Position numbers and translations under genes: made by a program. A model generated the notes under the pieces. The model saw only the letters and a list, made by a program, of their open reading frames with translations. It did not search any database and was not told the DNA's origin. 64,000 nucleotides of DNA from assembly GCF_030445035.2 (NCBI RefSeq), contig NC_080695.1, positions 1,395,531-1,459,530 on the forward strand, in the 5' to 3' direction. The DNA comes from Dasypus novemcinctus. Taxonomy: Eukaryota; Chordata; Mammalia; Cingulata; Dasypodidae. This document shows, piece after piece, positions 45,706-57,090 of this stretch (position 1 is the stretch's first letter; every line of letters begins with the position of its first letter).

Positions 45706-47690
45706 ACATGCCACTGTAAAATGCTCAGCTACTCCTTAATGCAGAGGGAGAAGCGAGCCCACTGTTGGGAAAGCAGTGCTTCCGGGTGATTTCCGAAGCC
45801 CCGGTGCTCCCTGATTAGGTTCGGGCTGCAGTGTGTGGGGTGCCACCTTGCCTCGGCCGAGCCCTGCCGGGCAGCTCGCCCCACCCCTACGCAGGCAGAT
45901 GGGACTTCTGTGCAGACCCCAGAGGACACTCGAGCTCCCAGCAGATCCTCCCACCCTCCCGTCCACCCTGGGCAAGCCCGGGGGGGCGCCCGAGTGGAGG
46001 CTGGAACAAGGGGGCCTTTTCTGCTCGCACAATGCCCCATTGTGCGCTCCTCTGGGAGAACAATACCGCCCCGGCCTGGGAAGCGAGGACAAAAGGGCCT
46101 TTGTGAGGACGGTCCCCACCTGAAAAGCAGGGCCCAGGGTCACACCTGATGACAGAGCTGCCCTTCCTCTCCTGCCTTCTGCCCCCCGAGCAGCTCAGGC
46201 ATCCGGCCAGGAACAAGGGACGCCTGGGGCAGGCTCGGCAGAGGCGCGGGCTCCTCCTCGCCCTCCCCACGCGGCTGTGCCGGCTCGTTCAGGACGTCGG
46301 GAGGGAAGCAGGTTGTGGGTGCCTGCGGAAGGAGCCGGGTGCAGGCCTCGCGGGGGGGCTGTTCCTTGGGGCTCTAGCGCTGCGAGCCCCTGAGCATGCG
46401 CTGCCCAGAGTGGGAGGTGACCCAGCGGGCGCGTTGTTTGCACCCGGTGCCCTGTCTTTGATGGGCCCCGCTTTACAGCTGGGTTCCTAAGGAAGAGAAA
46501 GAAGACATCTTTATCCCACTGTGAGATGCACACACGTGCCGTTACCCTGACAGCAGGGGACACTGGAGGCTGCAGAGGGGTTCTAGCAGTTGCCGGTCTG
46601 GCCTAGATTTGGGGATCTGGTGGCTGAGAGCCAGTCCCTCACTCGACAGGTGAAGAAGAAATACTTAACTAAGTCATGAACCCGGCAACGAAGATGGATC
46701 ACCTGACTGTGCAAGTGTCAGTAAGTCATGTGTCAAAACACTAGGAACAAAATTGAGAGGCTGAAGGCAAGAAGATGTAAGAAAAAAATAAAACCAAGAT
46801 CTATATTTGCAAAATACGCAAAAGAACAAGTTCTTTAATATGTAAAGAGCCCTAGCAAATGAATAAGGAAATAACCACACCTCAAAGACTTGCTTGCAAT
46901 TGCTCCACAATGTGCACCCCTCCCTGAAGCCACACCTGCAATCCCACCCTCACTGAGCACCTGTCTGCCCTGTCTGCAGGTGCAGGCTCGCTGGTGCCCC
47001 CACCAGGTTCTGCTTGGGTCAGCGGTCAGTGAGTTCTTGGATCCTCTGAGTCCCTGGTGTGCCTCACTCGCCTGTGGCCTGGGGTCCAGGTCCACCAGCC
47101 AGGAGGAGCGCTGCCTGTGCAGAGCCTGGGGGCTTGAGGATGCGGGGAAGAAGCTGGAGGAGCTGGTCAAATTCAGGGACAGCTGTTTGACAGTCACCCC
47201 AGCATCCTCTGCAGAGAGTGGAGGTGAGAGGCCAGCGAGGGCACACCTGTGAGGCACTTGGCCATCCCCTACCCATCCAGGCCTGCCCAGCACGCAGCCA
47301 GGGGAGCCCCGGACAGAGGCCGCTGCTGCCCCACCCCTCAACCAGAATCGTCCTTCCTAGGGGCCGGGCCGTCCCCCGGTGGTTCTGCAGCTTCGGCACA
47401 TGGCAGACACATGCGGTGGGAGCACAAAACCCAGGGGTCTTTGCCAGCCCTTCCCACTGGGCCCTCGGTTGCCCACGTGTGAACCTCCTGGGTGCTGACC
47501 CTGGCCCACCCTAGTTCCGGGTGGGACGTGCTTGTCCAAGATCACATTTTATTTTCACTTTTGTGTGTGCCTTCCACCCCCCTTGAATGAGGGCTCCCTT
47601 AGAGGAGGGGTGGGTGGGAAAAGGGTGAGCGACGGAAGCTGTCACATTCCAGGACAGGTGATGCGCAGGTTTTCCTTCCCGGTACCCATT
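45706..47690. other. Intergenic DNA upstream of LMF1
   Basis: A low-GC segment at 46730-46880 ('accaagatctatatttgcaaaa', 'caagttctttaatatgtaaa') looks like an old sense-oriented L1 fragment. No exon recognised. Confidence 0.5.
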
Positions 47691-48030
47691 CCCGCGTCCT
47701 TGAGGCCTGCAGCACCGCACACGACCTGCAGGGGGCGCGCGGGCGCCCGGGCCCAAGAAGGCCTCCCGCCCGTGGGCGTGGCCGGCCGGAGAGGCGTGCC
47801 AATGGGGTGAGGGCGCGCACGGCGGGCCATAAGCGTGGCCTACGGGTTGTAGGCGAGGCCGTAGGGGTGAGGGAGGCTGGCCGGAGGGGGCGGGGCCGCC
47901 GGCTCGTGGGCGGGGCCAGCCGTGTGGGCGTGCCTGTAGGAACCCGAGCTGGGCCTGCACGGGAGGAGGCGGGGCCGGGGGCTATGGGCGGGGCCTCAGG
48001 GCGCGTGGCGGCTCGCGGCCCTCCCCGCGC
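47690..48030 (+). promoter_or_regulatory. LMF1 CpG-island promoter
   Basis: GC- and CpG-rich DNA without a TATA box leading into the LMF1 start codon. From about 47755 to 48000 it holds an irregular series of 'gggcgtggcc', 'ggcgaggccg' and 'gggcggggcc' blocks, i.e. many SP/KLF-type GC boxes. An NRF1-like palindrome CGCGCATGCG lies across the first ATG (48026-48035). The CpG island continues to about 48650. The start site is not determined. Confidence 0.65.
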
Positions 48031-48223
48031 ATGCGTTGTAACGGCCAGGCAATGGCGGCGCCCGAGGAGGCGCTGAGGCAGCGGAGGCGCGGGGATGCAG
48101 CCCCTGAGACTGGGTCTCCGCCCGCGCCTCCGCGCGGGCCCGCGGGCCGCCCGGGCCGCCTCCGCGCGGGCACGTTCTGGCTGACCAGGATAGCGCTCCT
48201 GAGGGCGCTGGCGTTCGTTTACT
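48031..48223 (+). CDS. LMF1: Lipase maturation factor 1, exon 1
   Basis: LMF1 is a multi-pass endoplasmic reticulum membrane protein needed to fold lipoprotein, hepatic and endothelial lipases. This exon encodes MRCNGQAMAAPEEALRQRRR, the linker SPPAPPRGPAG, and GTFWLTRIALLRALAFVY, the start of the first membrane segment, matching human LMF1. The ATG at 48031 gives the same seven-residue extension as the human start. The second ATG (48052) has a stronger context (GCAATGG) and may be the main initiator. The exon ends in phase 1 at 'tact|gtgagt'. The gene is divergent from SOX8 as in human. Confidence 0.93.
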
Positions 48224-49121
48224 GTGAGTCCGCGGCGGGCCCCGCGCTCCCGCCCGCCCGGCCGCAGCCGTCCCCGCGACCCCCGCCCGCCGCGCCTCGG
48301 CGCCCGGCCCCGCACCCCCGGGGGCGCGGGGGTCGGGAGCGCCCGCAGCCTTCGGGCTTCCGGGGGCCGGGCCGGCGGCCGCGGTGGCGGTGTCTCCCCG
48401 CCCGTTCTCACCGCGCTCCCAGGACGCGGCTGCGCGGGCTGGGGCGGGCGGCACGACGCCGACGACGTCCTCAGCGGGTGCAGCCGACCCCGCCTCAGGC
48501 AGCGGCGCGGAAGCCCGACGCGGCCACCGGCCAGTGCCCGGCCCGCGGCCGCCGCGCGAGGGGCCCGCCCGCCCCCCAGGTCCGGCCCGGCCTGCCGGCG
48601 CTGCGAATTCCTCCTCCCTCGCGCCCCCAGCCCCCAAACCCCAGAAGCCGGAGGGCCGGGCTTGTGAGGCGCAGAACAGCCTAGCACACGAGTAAACCGC
48701 TGGTGGTAACGCAAATCAAGCTCTGGGGTCCTCCAACGGCGCCGGAAGTGAGGAGGCTGCCGGAGGGGCGGGCACGTGGCGCCGCCGCATTTCCTCCTCA
48801 TCCTCACACGTGGGGTGAGAAGAGCTGCATTGCAGGAGCGCTCTGGAAACTTCCACAAACACTCCCTAGACGCTGAAAGAAGGCCGGAGGCACTGCTGAG
48901 GGGGAGAGGGGCTCAGTTTTATATTTGCGTGACCGGGACCCCCGGGACCCCCGTCCTGGCCAGATGAGAGCCTTGTTCATCGCTGTAGGGCTCTCTGGAG
49001 GGAACTGGGTTTACTGTGCAGGCTTTTAACTCAGCTTCTCTTTGGGGTGTGACTTTTTTCCCCCTCCCCTCCATTAGCCCTTTAGCGGGGAGTAAAATAT
49101 ATGTAACTTAAAATGTAACAT

Positions 49122-49441
49122 TTTTAAAAAGATTTATTTTTTTTACTTATTTCTCCCTACCCCCTCCTTGTATGCGCTTGCTGTGTCTGTTTGTTGTGTG
49201 CTCATCTTCCTTTTTTTTTCCCAAGAGGCACTGGGAATGGAACCTGGAACCTCCCATGTGGGAAGGAGACACCTAATTGCCTGAGCCACCTCACTCCTTG
49301 CTATATTGTGTCTCGTATTTTCCTCCTGTGTGTCGTCGCGCCAGCCCGTCTTGCTGGTCTTCTTTAGGAGACTCCGGGAACCGAGCCCGGACCTCCCATG
49401 TGGTAGGCGGGAGCTCAGCCCCTGGAGCCACATCTGCTTTC
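49122..49441 (-). repeat. DAS-type SINE, dimer-like
   Basis: On the plus strand it starts with the T-rich 'aaaaagatttatttttttta' tail. It contains two head-like blocks: 'aacctcccatgtgggaagga' near 49246 and 'gacctcccatgtggtaggcg' near 49390, the latter followed by 'agccacatctgctttct'. Two heads in one element indicate a dimer or one SINE inserted into another. Confidence 0.8.
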
Positions 49442-50585
49442 TAAAATGTAACGTTAATTATTTTTAGGTGTAAAATTCGTGGTGTTAGGTCCATTCACAA
49501 TGTTGTGTAACGATCATGACTGATAGAACTTTTTCATCACCCTCAACAGAAGCTACCCACCGAGCTCCGCATTCCTCCCTCCTGTTGGTAACCCTGCTCT
49601 CCTTTTTGTCTCTGTGAATTTACTTATTCTAGGTGCTGCATGTAAGTGGAACTGTACCATCTTCGTCCCGTTGCGTCTGGCTGTTTCGCTCGGTGTAAGG
49701 TGTCAGGGTTCACCCGGCTCTAGTGTGGATCAGCACTTGGCTCCTTCTCACAGCTGAGTAGTCCTCTGCTTGCGGCCGGTCCACATGTGGTTTGTCCAGT
49801 CATCTGTGGATGGACGCTTGGGTGGCTTCCACCTTTTGGCCGTTGTGAATAACGCCGCTGTGAACATAGGGGTGCCAATATCTGTTCAAGTCCTTGCTTT
49901 CAGTTCTGTGTGGTATATACCTCGCAGTGGAATTCTGGGTCACATGGTAATTCTTTAACTTTTTAAGGAACTGCCTGACTGTTTTCCACAGAGACTGCAC
50001 CATTCTAAATTCCCACCAGCATTTTTCCACGTCCCCAGCCACAGTTGTTGTCTATTGTCGCCCTCCTAGCGGGTGTGAATGGCATCTCACTGTGGTTTTG
50101 ATTGGCATTTCCCTGGTAACTAATGAAGTTGAGCATCTTTCCTTGTGTGTTTGCATATATCTTCTTTAGAGAAAGGTCTGTTCAAGTCCTTTGCCCATTT
50201 TTTAAATTGAATTCTTTATTCTAGATACTAGATTTGCACGTATTTTCTTCCATTCACTCTTTTGATAATGTCCTTTGCACAAAAGTTTCTAATTTTGATA
50301 AAGTCCAATTTATCTATGTTTGTTGTTGTTGTTGCCTGTGCTTTGGGTGTCATACTTAAGAAACCATTGCCAAATCCAAGGCCTTGGAGATTTTTCCTGT
50401 GTTTTCTTCCACGAGGATTATGGTCCTCAGCTCTTCAGGCTAGGTCTTCGGTCTGTTTTGAGCTAAGTGTTGTCCTTGGCGTGGGGTGGGCCTGGCCTCA
50501 GTCTTCTGTGTGGGAATGCCCGGTTTTCCCAGCACTGCTTGTTGACGAGCTTGTCCTGACCCATGAGGATGCTGTGGCTTGGCGC
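49442..50585 (-). repeat. L1 (old L1M type) 3' region, antisense
   Basis: The plus strand follows the antisense L1 3' region for about 1.1 kb: 'gaagctacccaccgagctcc', 'ccagtcatctgtggatgg', 'ccttttggccgttgtgaata', 'agtggaattctgggtcacat', 'ttctaaattcccaccagca', 'ctcactgtggttttgattgg' and 'gataaagtccaatttatct'. The element therefore runs right to left, with its 3' end near 49442. Confidence 0.8.
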
Positions 50586-50589
50586 GTGT

Positions 50590-50975
50590 CCTCAGAAGAT
50601 GTCATCAAGTCCTAACCCCAGTCCTGTGAGGAGAACGTGTTTGTAAATAGGGTCTTTGCAGATGGTGTTGGTTAAAATGAGGCCAAGTGAGACGAGAGTA
50701 TGCCCTTGGTCCAGCAGGACCGTGGTCCTCCTAAGAAGGCACCGTAAGACAGACGGACACATGGCGTGTGACAGGCAGAGCTGCTTATGCCCCAAGCTGG
50801 CCACCGCCCACAGCAGGGGAGAGGCACGGGCTGGGTTCTCCGGTTTCCGGGAAGGCGCAGCCTGCTGACACGTCGAGTCCAGGCTTGCGGCCCGCAAGCG
50901 GGGGGGCCAGTGCTTTTCTGCTGTGTGGGCCACCCCGTCCGTGGTCCTTACAGTGGCCCCAGCAAGCACAGGCAG
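50590..50975 (+). repeat. Old interspersed repeat (same family as 28150)
   Basis: Blocks in order: 'aagtcctaaccccagtcctg', 'gtaaatagggtctttgcag', 'gttaaaatgaggcc', 'aagctggccaccgcccac', and an ending near 'cttacagtggccccagcaag'. Same family and strand as 10775, 12840 and 28150. Confidence 0.7.
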
Positions 50976-52529
50976 GTGGCCTTGGCACCCTTGGGGAAAC
51001 CTGTTGACCGTCTATGTGGGGTTTCTTTCTTCAGTTTGGCATGATTTTTTCAACTCTTAAAGTAATAAATAGTTCTTAACAGTGTTGCTTAATTATCCAC
51101 AGCATTAAAAACCCATTTTGAAGCTTGAGCTGTCACTTAGCAAAAGATGAAGTCAAGAGAAAGCTAATCTTTGGGCTCTAATAGACTGTTAAAGGGTCCC
51201 GTAATGGAGCGGAAACCCCAGTGGCTTTGTGTGCAGAGCGCTCAGCTTCCTGAAGCTGGCCTCCAGGTCTCTCAGGTGCACCTGCTCGAGCTCCGCAGGG
51301 ATTCTCGATTCAATTTAGAAGGAAGCGATTTTAGGCCACTGGGCCAAGCAGATATTTTAAGCCTGGTGCTGAATGTAGCATCATTTGCTTTGGTATTTTG
51401 GTGTTTTTCCCCCTCCCATCTTGTGAGTAACTATTATTTGGAATAGAATCAGGTTTTTTTTTCAGCCAGATCAAGAAACTGGTTTCCCAGTGGCAGAGGG
51501 ACTTTGCTCTTTGGCTGAGAAGGCCTGGGGCAAGGGGGTACACATCCTGCTTTATCTCTTAGAACGTTCTGGGTCTTCTTGGGACTGGAGCTACACAGAA
51601 TCCTAGTGCTTTCCAAGATGCTCATAGAGGCTCTCCAAATACCTCATTGATGTTAATTTTAAAAACCTTTTTGCTATTTTGTAATTCAAAGCATGCTCCT
51701 AGTTAAAGCACATTGAACTTAGGTGACCTTCACCGTATGCCAAGTGCCTCAGAAAGCACACGGTAACAAGGTGAGGAAAGCGAGGTGCCTTCAGAAGCAT
51801 GCTGATGCACCCCGAGCCCGATGCCGGGAGGCCGGCTGCGTGGACACGGCTTTCTGGTGTGTGGTCTCGTGTGGTGCCTGCAGGACAGGCCTGGGCCGCT
51901 CGGGGACACGCGCTTCGTCGGTGCTCTCTCACGCATGTGTGGGTCACATTGCCCGGTGGGCGTTCACGGCCTGTCTGTAGGGCGCTGCTGTGCAAGCTGG
52001 GGTGTGCTCTTTGAACACCCGTGCTGGAAAGCGGCATTGTACCGCGCGCTGCAGCCCGTGAGGACTAAAGCTCCACCTGGTATCCTCTGGGCAGCCTTCA
52101 TGCCCTGCAAAGCGTCTCCTGTACTGAACAGATATTTCTGTAGCGGCTGCCTGTGCTGGGCTCCCCTGGGCACTTTGCAAGGACAACCTCCTTACACCCC
52201 GAGGACACGTGGGGAGCAGAGAGGGTGAGCGGGTTGCCCAGGGTGCCCAGCCAGTCGTGGTGGCCACTTGAGTGCGGGCGGCCTGGCTCTGGCCCCTACC
52301 CCACTCAGGTGCAGCGCAGCCCCCTGCTTCCTACACACCAGTCCACGCCCCGGGCACCGACGTTCGTAGCCCTGAGAGGCCTCCCCGAGGAGAGATGGCC
52401 TGAGGCAGCGCAGACCCCTGGCACCCAGCTCCCTGTTCACTTTACACAGGACTCCGGAAAGCAGGTGGAGTGAGCGCGCGTGACGGGACTCCCGGCTGCC
52501 TTTGTGGAGTGCAGGGCAGTGTGGCCACC

Positions 52530-53395
52530 CTAGGGTGGCAGATGCTCGTGGGAGCCGGTTGCCTGGGGGGCTGGTCACCCAGGATGCTGGATGGCCTGGG
52601 GTGCCAGGTGGCCTTTGGGTGCTGGACACCTAGGGTGCTGAACACCTGGGGTGCTTGGTGGCCTACGGGTGCTGGGGGCCTGGGGTGCCAGGTGGTCTGG
52701 GGTGCTGGACGCCTGGGGTGCCAGGTGGTCTGGGGTGCTGGACGCCTGGGGCGCTGGGTGGTCTGGGGTGCTGGACGCCCAGGGTGCTGGCTGGCCTGGG
52801 GTGCTGGCTGGCCTGTGGGGTGCTGGCCGCCCTGAGGTGCTGGTCACCGGGGATGCTGTGTAGCCTGGGGTGCTGGACACCTGGCATGCTGGGTGGCCTG
52901 AGGTGCTGGACACCTGGGGTGCTGGCTGGCCTGTGGGTGCTGGCCGCCCTGAGGTGCTGGTCACCGGGGATGCTGTGTAGCCTGGGGTGCTGGACACCTG
53001 GCGTGCTGGGTGGCCTGAGGTGCTGGACACCTGGCGTGCTGGCTGGCCTGTGGGTGCTGGTCGCTGGGAATGCTGGCTGGCCTGTGGGTGCTGGTTGCTG
53101 GGGATGCTGTGTAGCCTGGGGTGCTGGACACCTGGCGTGCTGGGTGGCCTGAGGTGCTGGACACCTGGGGTGCTGGCTGGCCTGTGGGTGCTGGTCGCTG
53201 GGAATGCTGGCTGGCCTGTGGGTGCTGGTTGCTGGGGATGCTGTGTAGCCTGGGGTGCTGGACACCTGGCGTGCTGGGTGGCCTGGGGTGCTGGTGACCT
53301 GTGGGTGCTGGACGCTCTGTGGTGCTGAACACCTGGGGTGCTGGGGGGCCCGTGGGTGCTGGTCGCTGGGGGTGCTGGGTGCTGTGGCCCTTGTC
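52530..53395. repeat. Minisatellite of 'ggggtgctggacacctg' units in LMF1 intron 1
   Basis: About 860 bp of degenerate units of roughly 16-18 bp (GGGGTGCTGGACACCTG, GGGGTGCTGGCTGGCCTG and variants). They are grouped into longer higher-order blocks, for example the 130-140 bp block near 52855-52990 recurs around 53100-53250. G-rich on the plus strand. Open frames through it are artefacts. Confidence 0.95.
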
Positions 53396-54719
53396 TTTTG
53401 GCAGTGGGCTTTACGCTGAGCAGAGCTCTCCCTGGTGCTGCAGGAAGGCTCCTATCGCCCTGTGCTTGTTGGGGTCGCAGCTCCTCTTGACTTTCTCTAA
53501 GAAGGTTAGGATTTAAAGTTTTTGGGTTTTTCTGAAATTCTTTTTTCTGTGTCCTGCTGTGGTGGTATTGATTTGCGTTTTTGTTTCTGCGTATTTTTCT
53601 CCTTGAGTTGCTGGCTTTGTCACGGCCTCTGCGGCGCTTGGCCGTTCGCTTTAGGACTGAGGCGCTGAGCCTGTGGTGGTGTGGTGGGCGCTGGGGTGCG
53701 GTGCAGTGCGCCCGGTGGGTGTGGTGGGTGCTGGGGGATCGTCTTCCCGTGCAGCTCTGGCTGCTCCCAGGTTCCCCGCCTCCCCCGTGCTGCAGAGTGG
53801 CCGCCCCCCTCCGGCTTCTCTACCTCCCTCACCTACTTTCCCCTGGCCCTTTCTAGTCCTTCAGAAGCGGAAGGGTCTCTTGTCCTTTCTGTCCGTCTTG
53901 GTGGCATTTATGCCTCTTTATGCGTGTGTCATCCTTCCCGTAGGGTCTTGCAGGACAGACACGAGCAGCTCAGCTGAAGAGGTCGAGGAGGAGGGTGGGT
54001 GCCTGGCCTGGCAGTCCCAGCATCCCTCCAGTCCTCCTCCTCTGCTTCTATGAAAAAGCGGAGTGCAGAATTCACTGGTTTTCATCTTCCTTTCTGCTCG
54101 GACTTGCTGTGTGCCCATTTCTGGCCAAGAAGACATAGGTCTAAATATACTTGGGAATTTTTCAGGAACTTTTTGCTTTCTTGATAAAAGGAACCGATAA
54201 GACTTGTGCTGCTTTCCCTTCTCCTTTCTGCCTTAAACGTGGATGTGGGCTGGGGCTGCAGCAGCCACGCTGTGACTATCAGGCAGCAAGCCTGAGGAAG
54301 GAAGCTGGCGTGCTGCGGGTAGCATCACTGAATGACCCAGTGCATTCCTTACTGTTAAATCCAGGGTTTCCTTGAACTTTCTACTTCTGAAGAGTGCCAC
54401 CTTGGTGAGAAAGAGTGGGAGAGCCAGAAAGCAATGGCATGGGAAAAGGAGTGCGTGAATGAAAGTGCAGCGTGAGGGGGAATGTTAGGACCTAAGCCTG
54501 TGAGCGAAGGGCCCGTGTCACCACCCTTGTGTCTCTGCTGGGCCAAGGAGTATCCTCTGGGGCATACCCCATGTCCCTGTCCTCCTCCCCTTTGTCCCAG
54601 TCTGTCCCTTTGTCTTAGCAGTCCTGGCCTCCTGGTTGATCCTTGCTTGTTTTTTGATGGTTTGTGTGCGTTAAAAGGTCATTTTGGGAATGTCTATTAT
54701 TACGAGTTATTTTTAACCA

Positions 54720-55480
54720 CTTAAAATAGTGATAACATATAACACAAAACACGCCATTTTGACCTCTGTAAGTGTATTATTCGGTGCCACTAATTACATT
54801 CACAGTGTTGTGGAACCAGCACCACTGTCTGTTTCCAAAATATTTCATCAGCTCAAACAGCAAGTCTGTCCCCATTAGCCATCACCCCTTGCTCCCCTCT
54901 GCAGCCCCTGATAACCTGTTTTACTCTCTCTCCCATGAACACGCCACACCTGGTATTCCCCCCAGCGGGGTCCACGTTGCTCTCCTGGGCTGACTTAGGT
55001 CATGAAGCGTGCGTCGAGGACGCTGTTGCAGGGGTGTCAGGTGCGGTTCCTTTCCAAGCCAGGCGCTACTCACCGCGTGTCCCCACCACAGCGCCTTGAG
55101 CCGTTGTTGGTCGGGGCTTTTGGGCTGCTTCCATCCTCGGGCGATGATGAATAATGCCACTGCGAACATCGGTGCAGAGAAACCTGCTTGAGTGCCACCT
55201 GCAGTCCTCCCGGGTCCGTCCCTAGACGTGGGGCTGTCGGCTCCTGTGGCGATTCGGTGATTAGCTTTCTGGGGAACCCCCAAACTGCCTTCCACAGGGG
55301 CTGCACCAGCGACGAGTGAGTGTCCAGTTTCTTCATGTCCTCTCTAACTCTTGCTGTTTTCCGATTTTTGTTTTTAACAGTTGGCATCCCAGTGGTTGTG
55401 AAGTGGCATCTGCCTGTGGTTTTGATTTGCATTTTCCTAATGGCTGAAGATGTTAAGCATCTCTTTTTCTTTTAGGAGGT
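54720..55480 (-). repeat. L1 3' region, antisense, left part of a broken copy
   Basis: Follows the same antisense L1 order as 49442-50585: 'ttacattcacagtgttgtgg', 'gcttccatcctcgggcgatg', 'gaataatgccactgcgaaca', 'gtgaagtggcatctgcctgtg' and 'gttttgatttgcattttcct'. It is interrupted by SINEs at 55470 and 55622 and resumes between and after them. Confidence 0.75.
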
Positions 55481-55545
55481 GCTGGGGACTGAGACCTCGT
55501 ATGTGGAAAGCAGGTGCTCAACCACTGAGATGCACCTGTTCCCCC
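55470..55545 (-). repeat. Short tRNA-head SINE inserted in L1
   Basis: The plus strand reads 'ttaggaggtgctggggactg', 'agacctcgtatgtggaaagc', 'aggtgctcaaccactgagatg', which is the reverse complement of the DAS tRNA-like head. L1 sequence ('cttcttggccatttgcatat') resumes directly after it. Confidence 0.7.
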
Positions 55546-55621
55546 TGCATCTTTTAATGTGCTTCTTGGCCATTTGCATATCTTTTTTGGAGAAATGTAT
55601 TCTCAAGTCCTTGCCCAGTTT

Positions 55622-55885
55622 TTTTAAAAATTTATTTTATTCCCCCCTCTTGGTCTGCACTCGCCGTCTGTTCTCTGTGTCTATTTGCTGTGTGCTCCAT
55701 GTCTGCTCGTCTTCTCTTCAGGAGGCACCGGGAACCGATTCTGGGACCTCCCATGGGGGGAGAGGCGCTCAGTCACCTGTGCCACCTCAGCTCCCTGCTT
55801 TGTTGTCTCTCTTCGTTGTCTTTCCTCTTTGTGTCTCTTTGGTGACTCATCTTGTAGCGTCAGCTCGCCGCGTCCTCAGCCCATT
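55622..55885 (-). repeat. DAS-type SINE inserted in L1
   Basis: Tail 'aaaaatttattttattcccc', a body with 'gtctgttctctgtgtctatt', then the head-like block 'gggacctcccatggggggag' and 'gccacctcagctccctg'. Antisense L1 follows after about 55885 ('cccatttttaaatcacgtc'). Confidence 0.7.
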
Positions 55886-56780
55886 TTTAAATCACGTCAC
55901 CTGGCCTTTTGCTGTGGGAGTTTGTCATCTGTTCTGGTTATTAAACCCCTCTTGGGTCGGTGGCTCCCGAGTACTTCCTCCCTGCTGTCGGCGTTCTCGC
56001 TTTATTCATACAGCCTTTGCATGGTTTTTCACTGTTTCGCGGTCCTGTCTCTGTTCTTTTGTGGCTCGTGCTCCCAGTGGTACGCTTTTTCCGGCCATGG
56101 AGATGGTGCTGCTCTGCTCTGGGAAGGAGCAGGCTGGCCTGGTGCCTGGGGCCCTGGCCCCGGCATGTGCAGCGTGTCCCTTTCCTCCTCGGCGCACTGC
56201 CCGCCATCCCCTCTGTGCAGGTGCCCAGGCCCCGAGAGCAGAGGCTGTGCTGCCTGGGGCTGGGGTCGTCAGAGTGACTGCAGGAGCTCACGGTTTGCAG
56301 GGCAGGCACCGCTGCTCAGACGTCACTGTGCCGCGTCCTGCGAGTGGCTGCTGAGCAGCTCCGCCGTAACCAGCGGCCGGGTCGGGCCATCAGGCGGCGG
56401 CTCACGTCGCAGGTGGCTGTGCGCCTCTGTTGTGCGACAGTGTGGCCAGCCTGCGTGTGTCCTCTGTGCCGCTCTGCCGCCCCGCACATGGCTCCTTGTC
56501 CTTCGGTGCTCTCCTGGGAAACACGGAAGCTGGTGGATGGGGGCTCCGGAACTCCTCGTCCATGAGACCCGGTGCAGTTTCTCAGGACGAGCCTCCTGGG
56601 GCTGAGAGCGCGGGGACACGTTTTTATTGGTTCTGGGCTACTTTGTGAAGTGGGTTTTGAAACTCTTTGGCCATGAAACCTTGCGCCTTCTCCAGGTTGG
56701 GCCTCTAAGACCGGCCCCCATTTGGGGGCGTCCTGGAGCCCCCGGCCCCGCCTGACGCGCCCACCGTCCTCTCGTTGCAG

Positions 56781-57090
56781 CCGTGGCGTTCCTCGTGGCT
56801 TTCCGCCAGAACAAGCAGCTGATCGGGGCCCGGGGGCTGCTCCCCTGCAGGCTCTACCTGGAGAGCATCCGGCGCCACTACCACGGGCGGGTCGGCTGGG
56901 ACGCCCTGAGCCACGCCCCCACCGTCCTCTGGCTCCTGGACTGGTCGGACATGGACTCCACCCTGGACGCGCTGGCGCTCCTCGGCCTGGGCCTCTCGAC
57001 CTCCGTTGTGCTGACCGGCTGTGCCAACATGCTGCTCATGGCCATGCTCTGGGCCCTCTACATGTCCCTGGTCAGCGTGGGGCAGGTCTG
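56781..57090 (+). CDS. LMF1: Lipase maturation factor 1, exon 2
   Basis: A 310-nt exon after acceptor 'ctctcgttgcag', ending 'caggtctg|gtgagt' in phase 2. It encodes VAFLVAFRQNKQLIGARGLL, then 'PTVLWLLDWSDMDSTLDALA' and 'LTGCANMLLMAMLWALYMSL', which match human LMF1 in order and spacing. It completes the first membrane segment, gives the first lumenal loop, and supplies the next hydrophobic segment. The codon split across the splice reads TCC (Ser) where human has Phe. No stop or frameshift is present. The next exon (YSFGWESQLLETG in human) is not in the window. Confidence 0.94.

Larger units (their letters stand above)
48224..56780 (+). other. LMF1 intron 1
   Basis: An 8.56 kb GT-AG intron (donor GTGAGT, acceptor 'ctctcgttgcag'). 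It carries minus-strand L1 and DAS SINE insertions, an old repeat at 50590, a minisatellite at 52530-53395 and unique stretches at 50980-52530 and 53395-54720, in which I see no gene. Confidence 0.85.

Noticed and set aside
52470-53332. Repetitive Gly/Leu/Trp and Ser/Pro frames
   Set aside because: Read-through of the intronic minisatellite.
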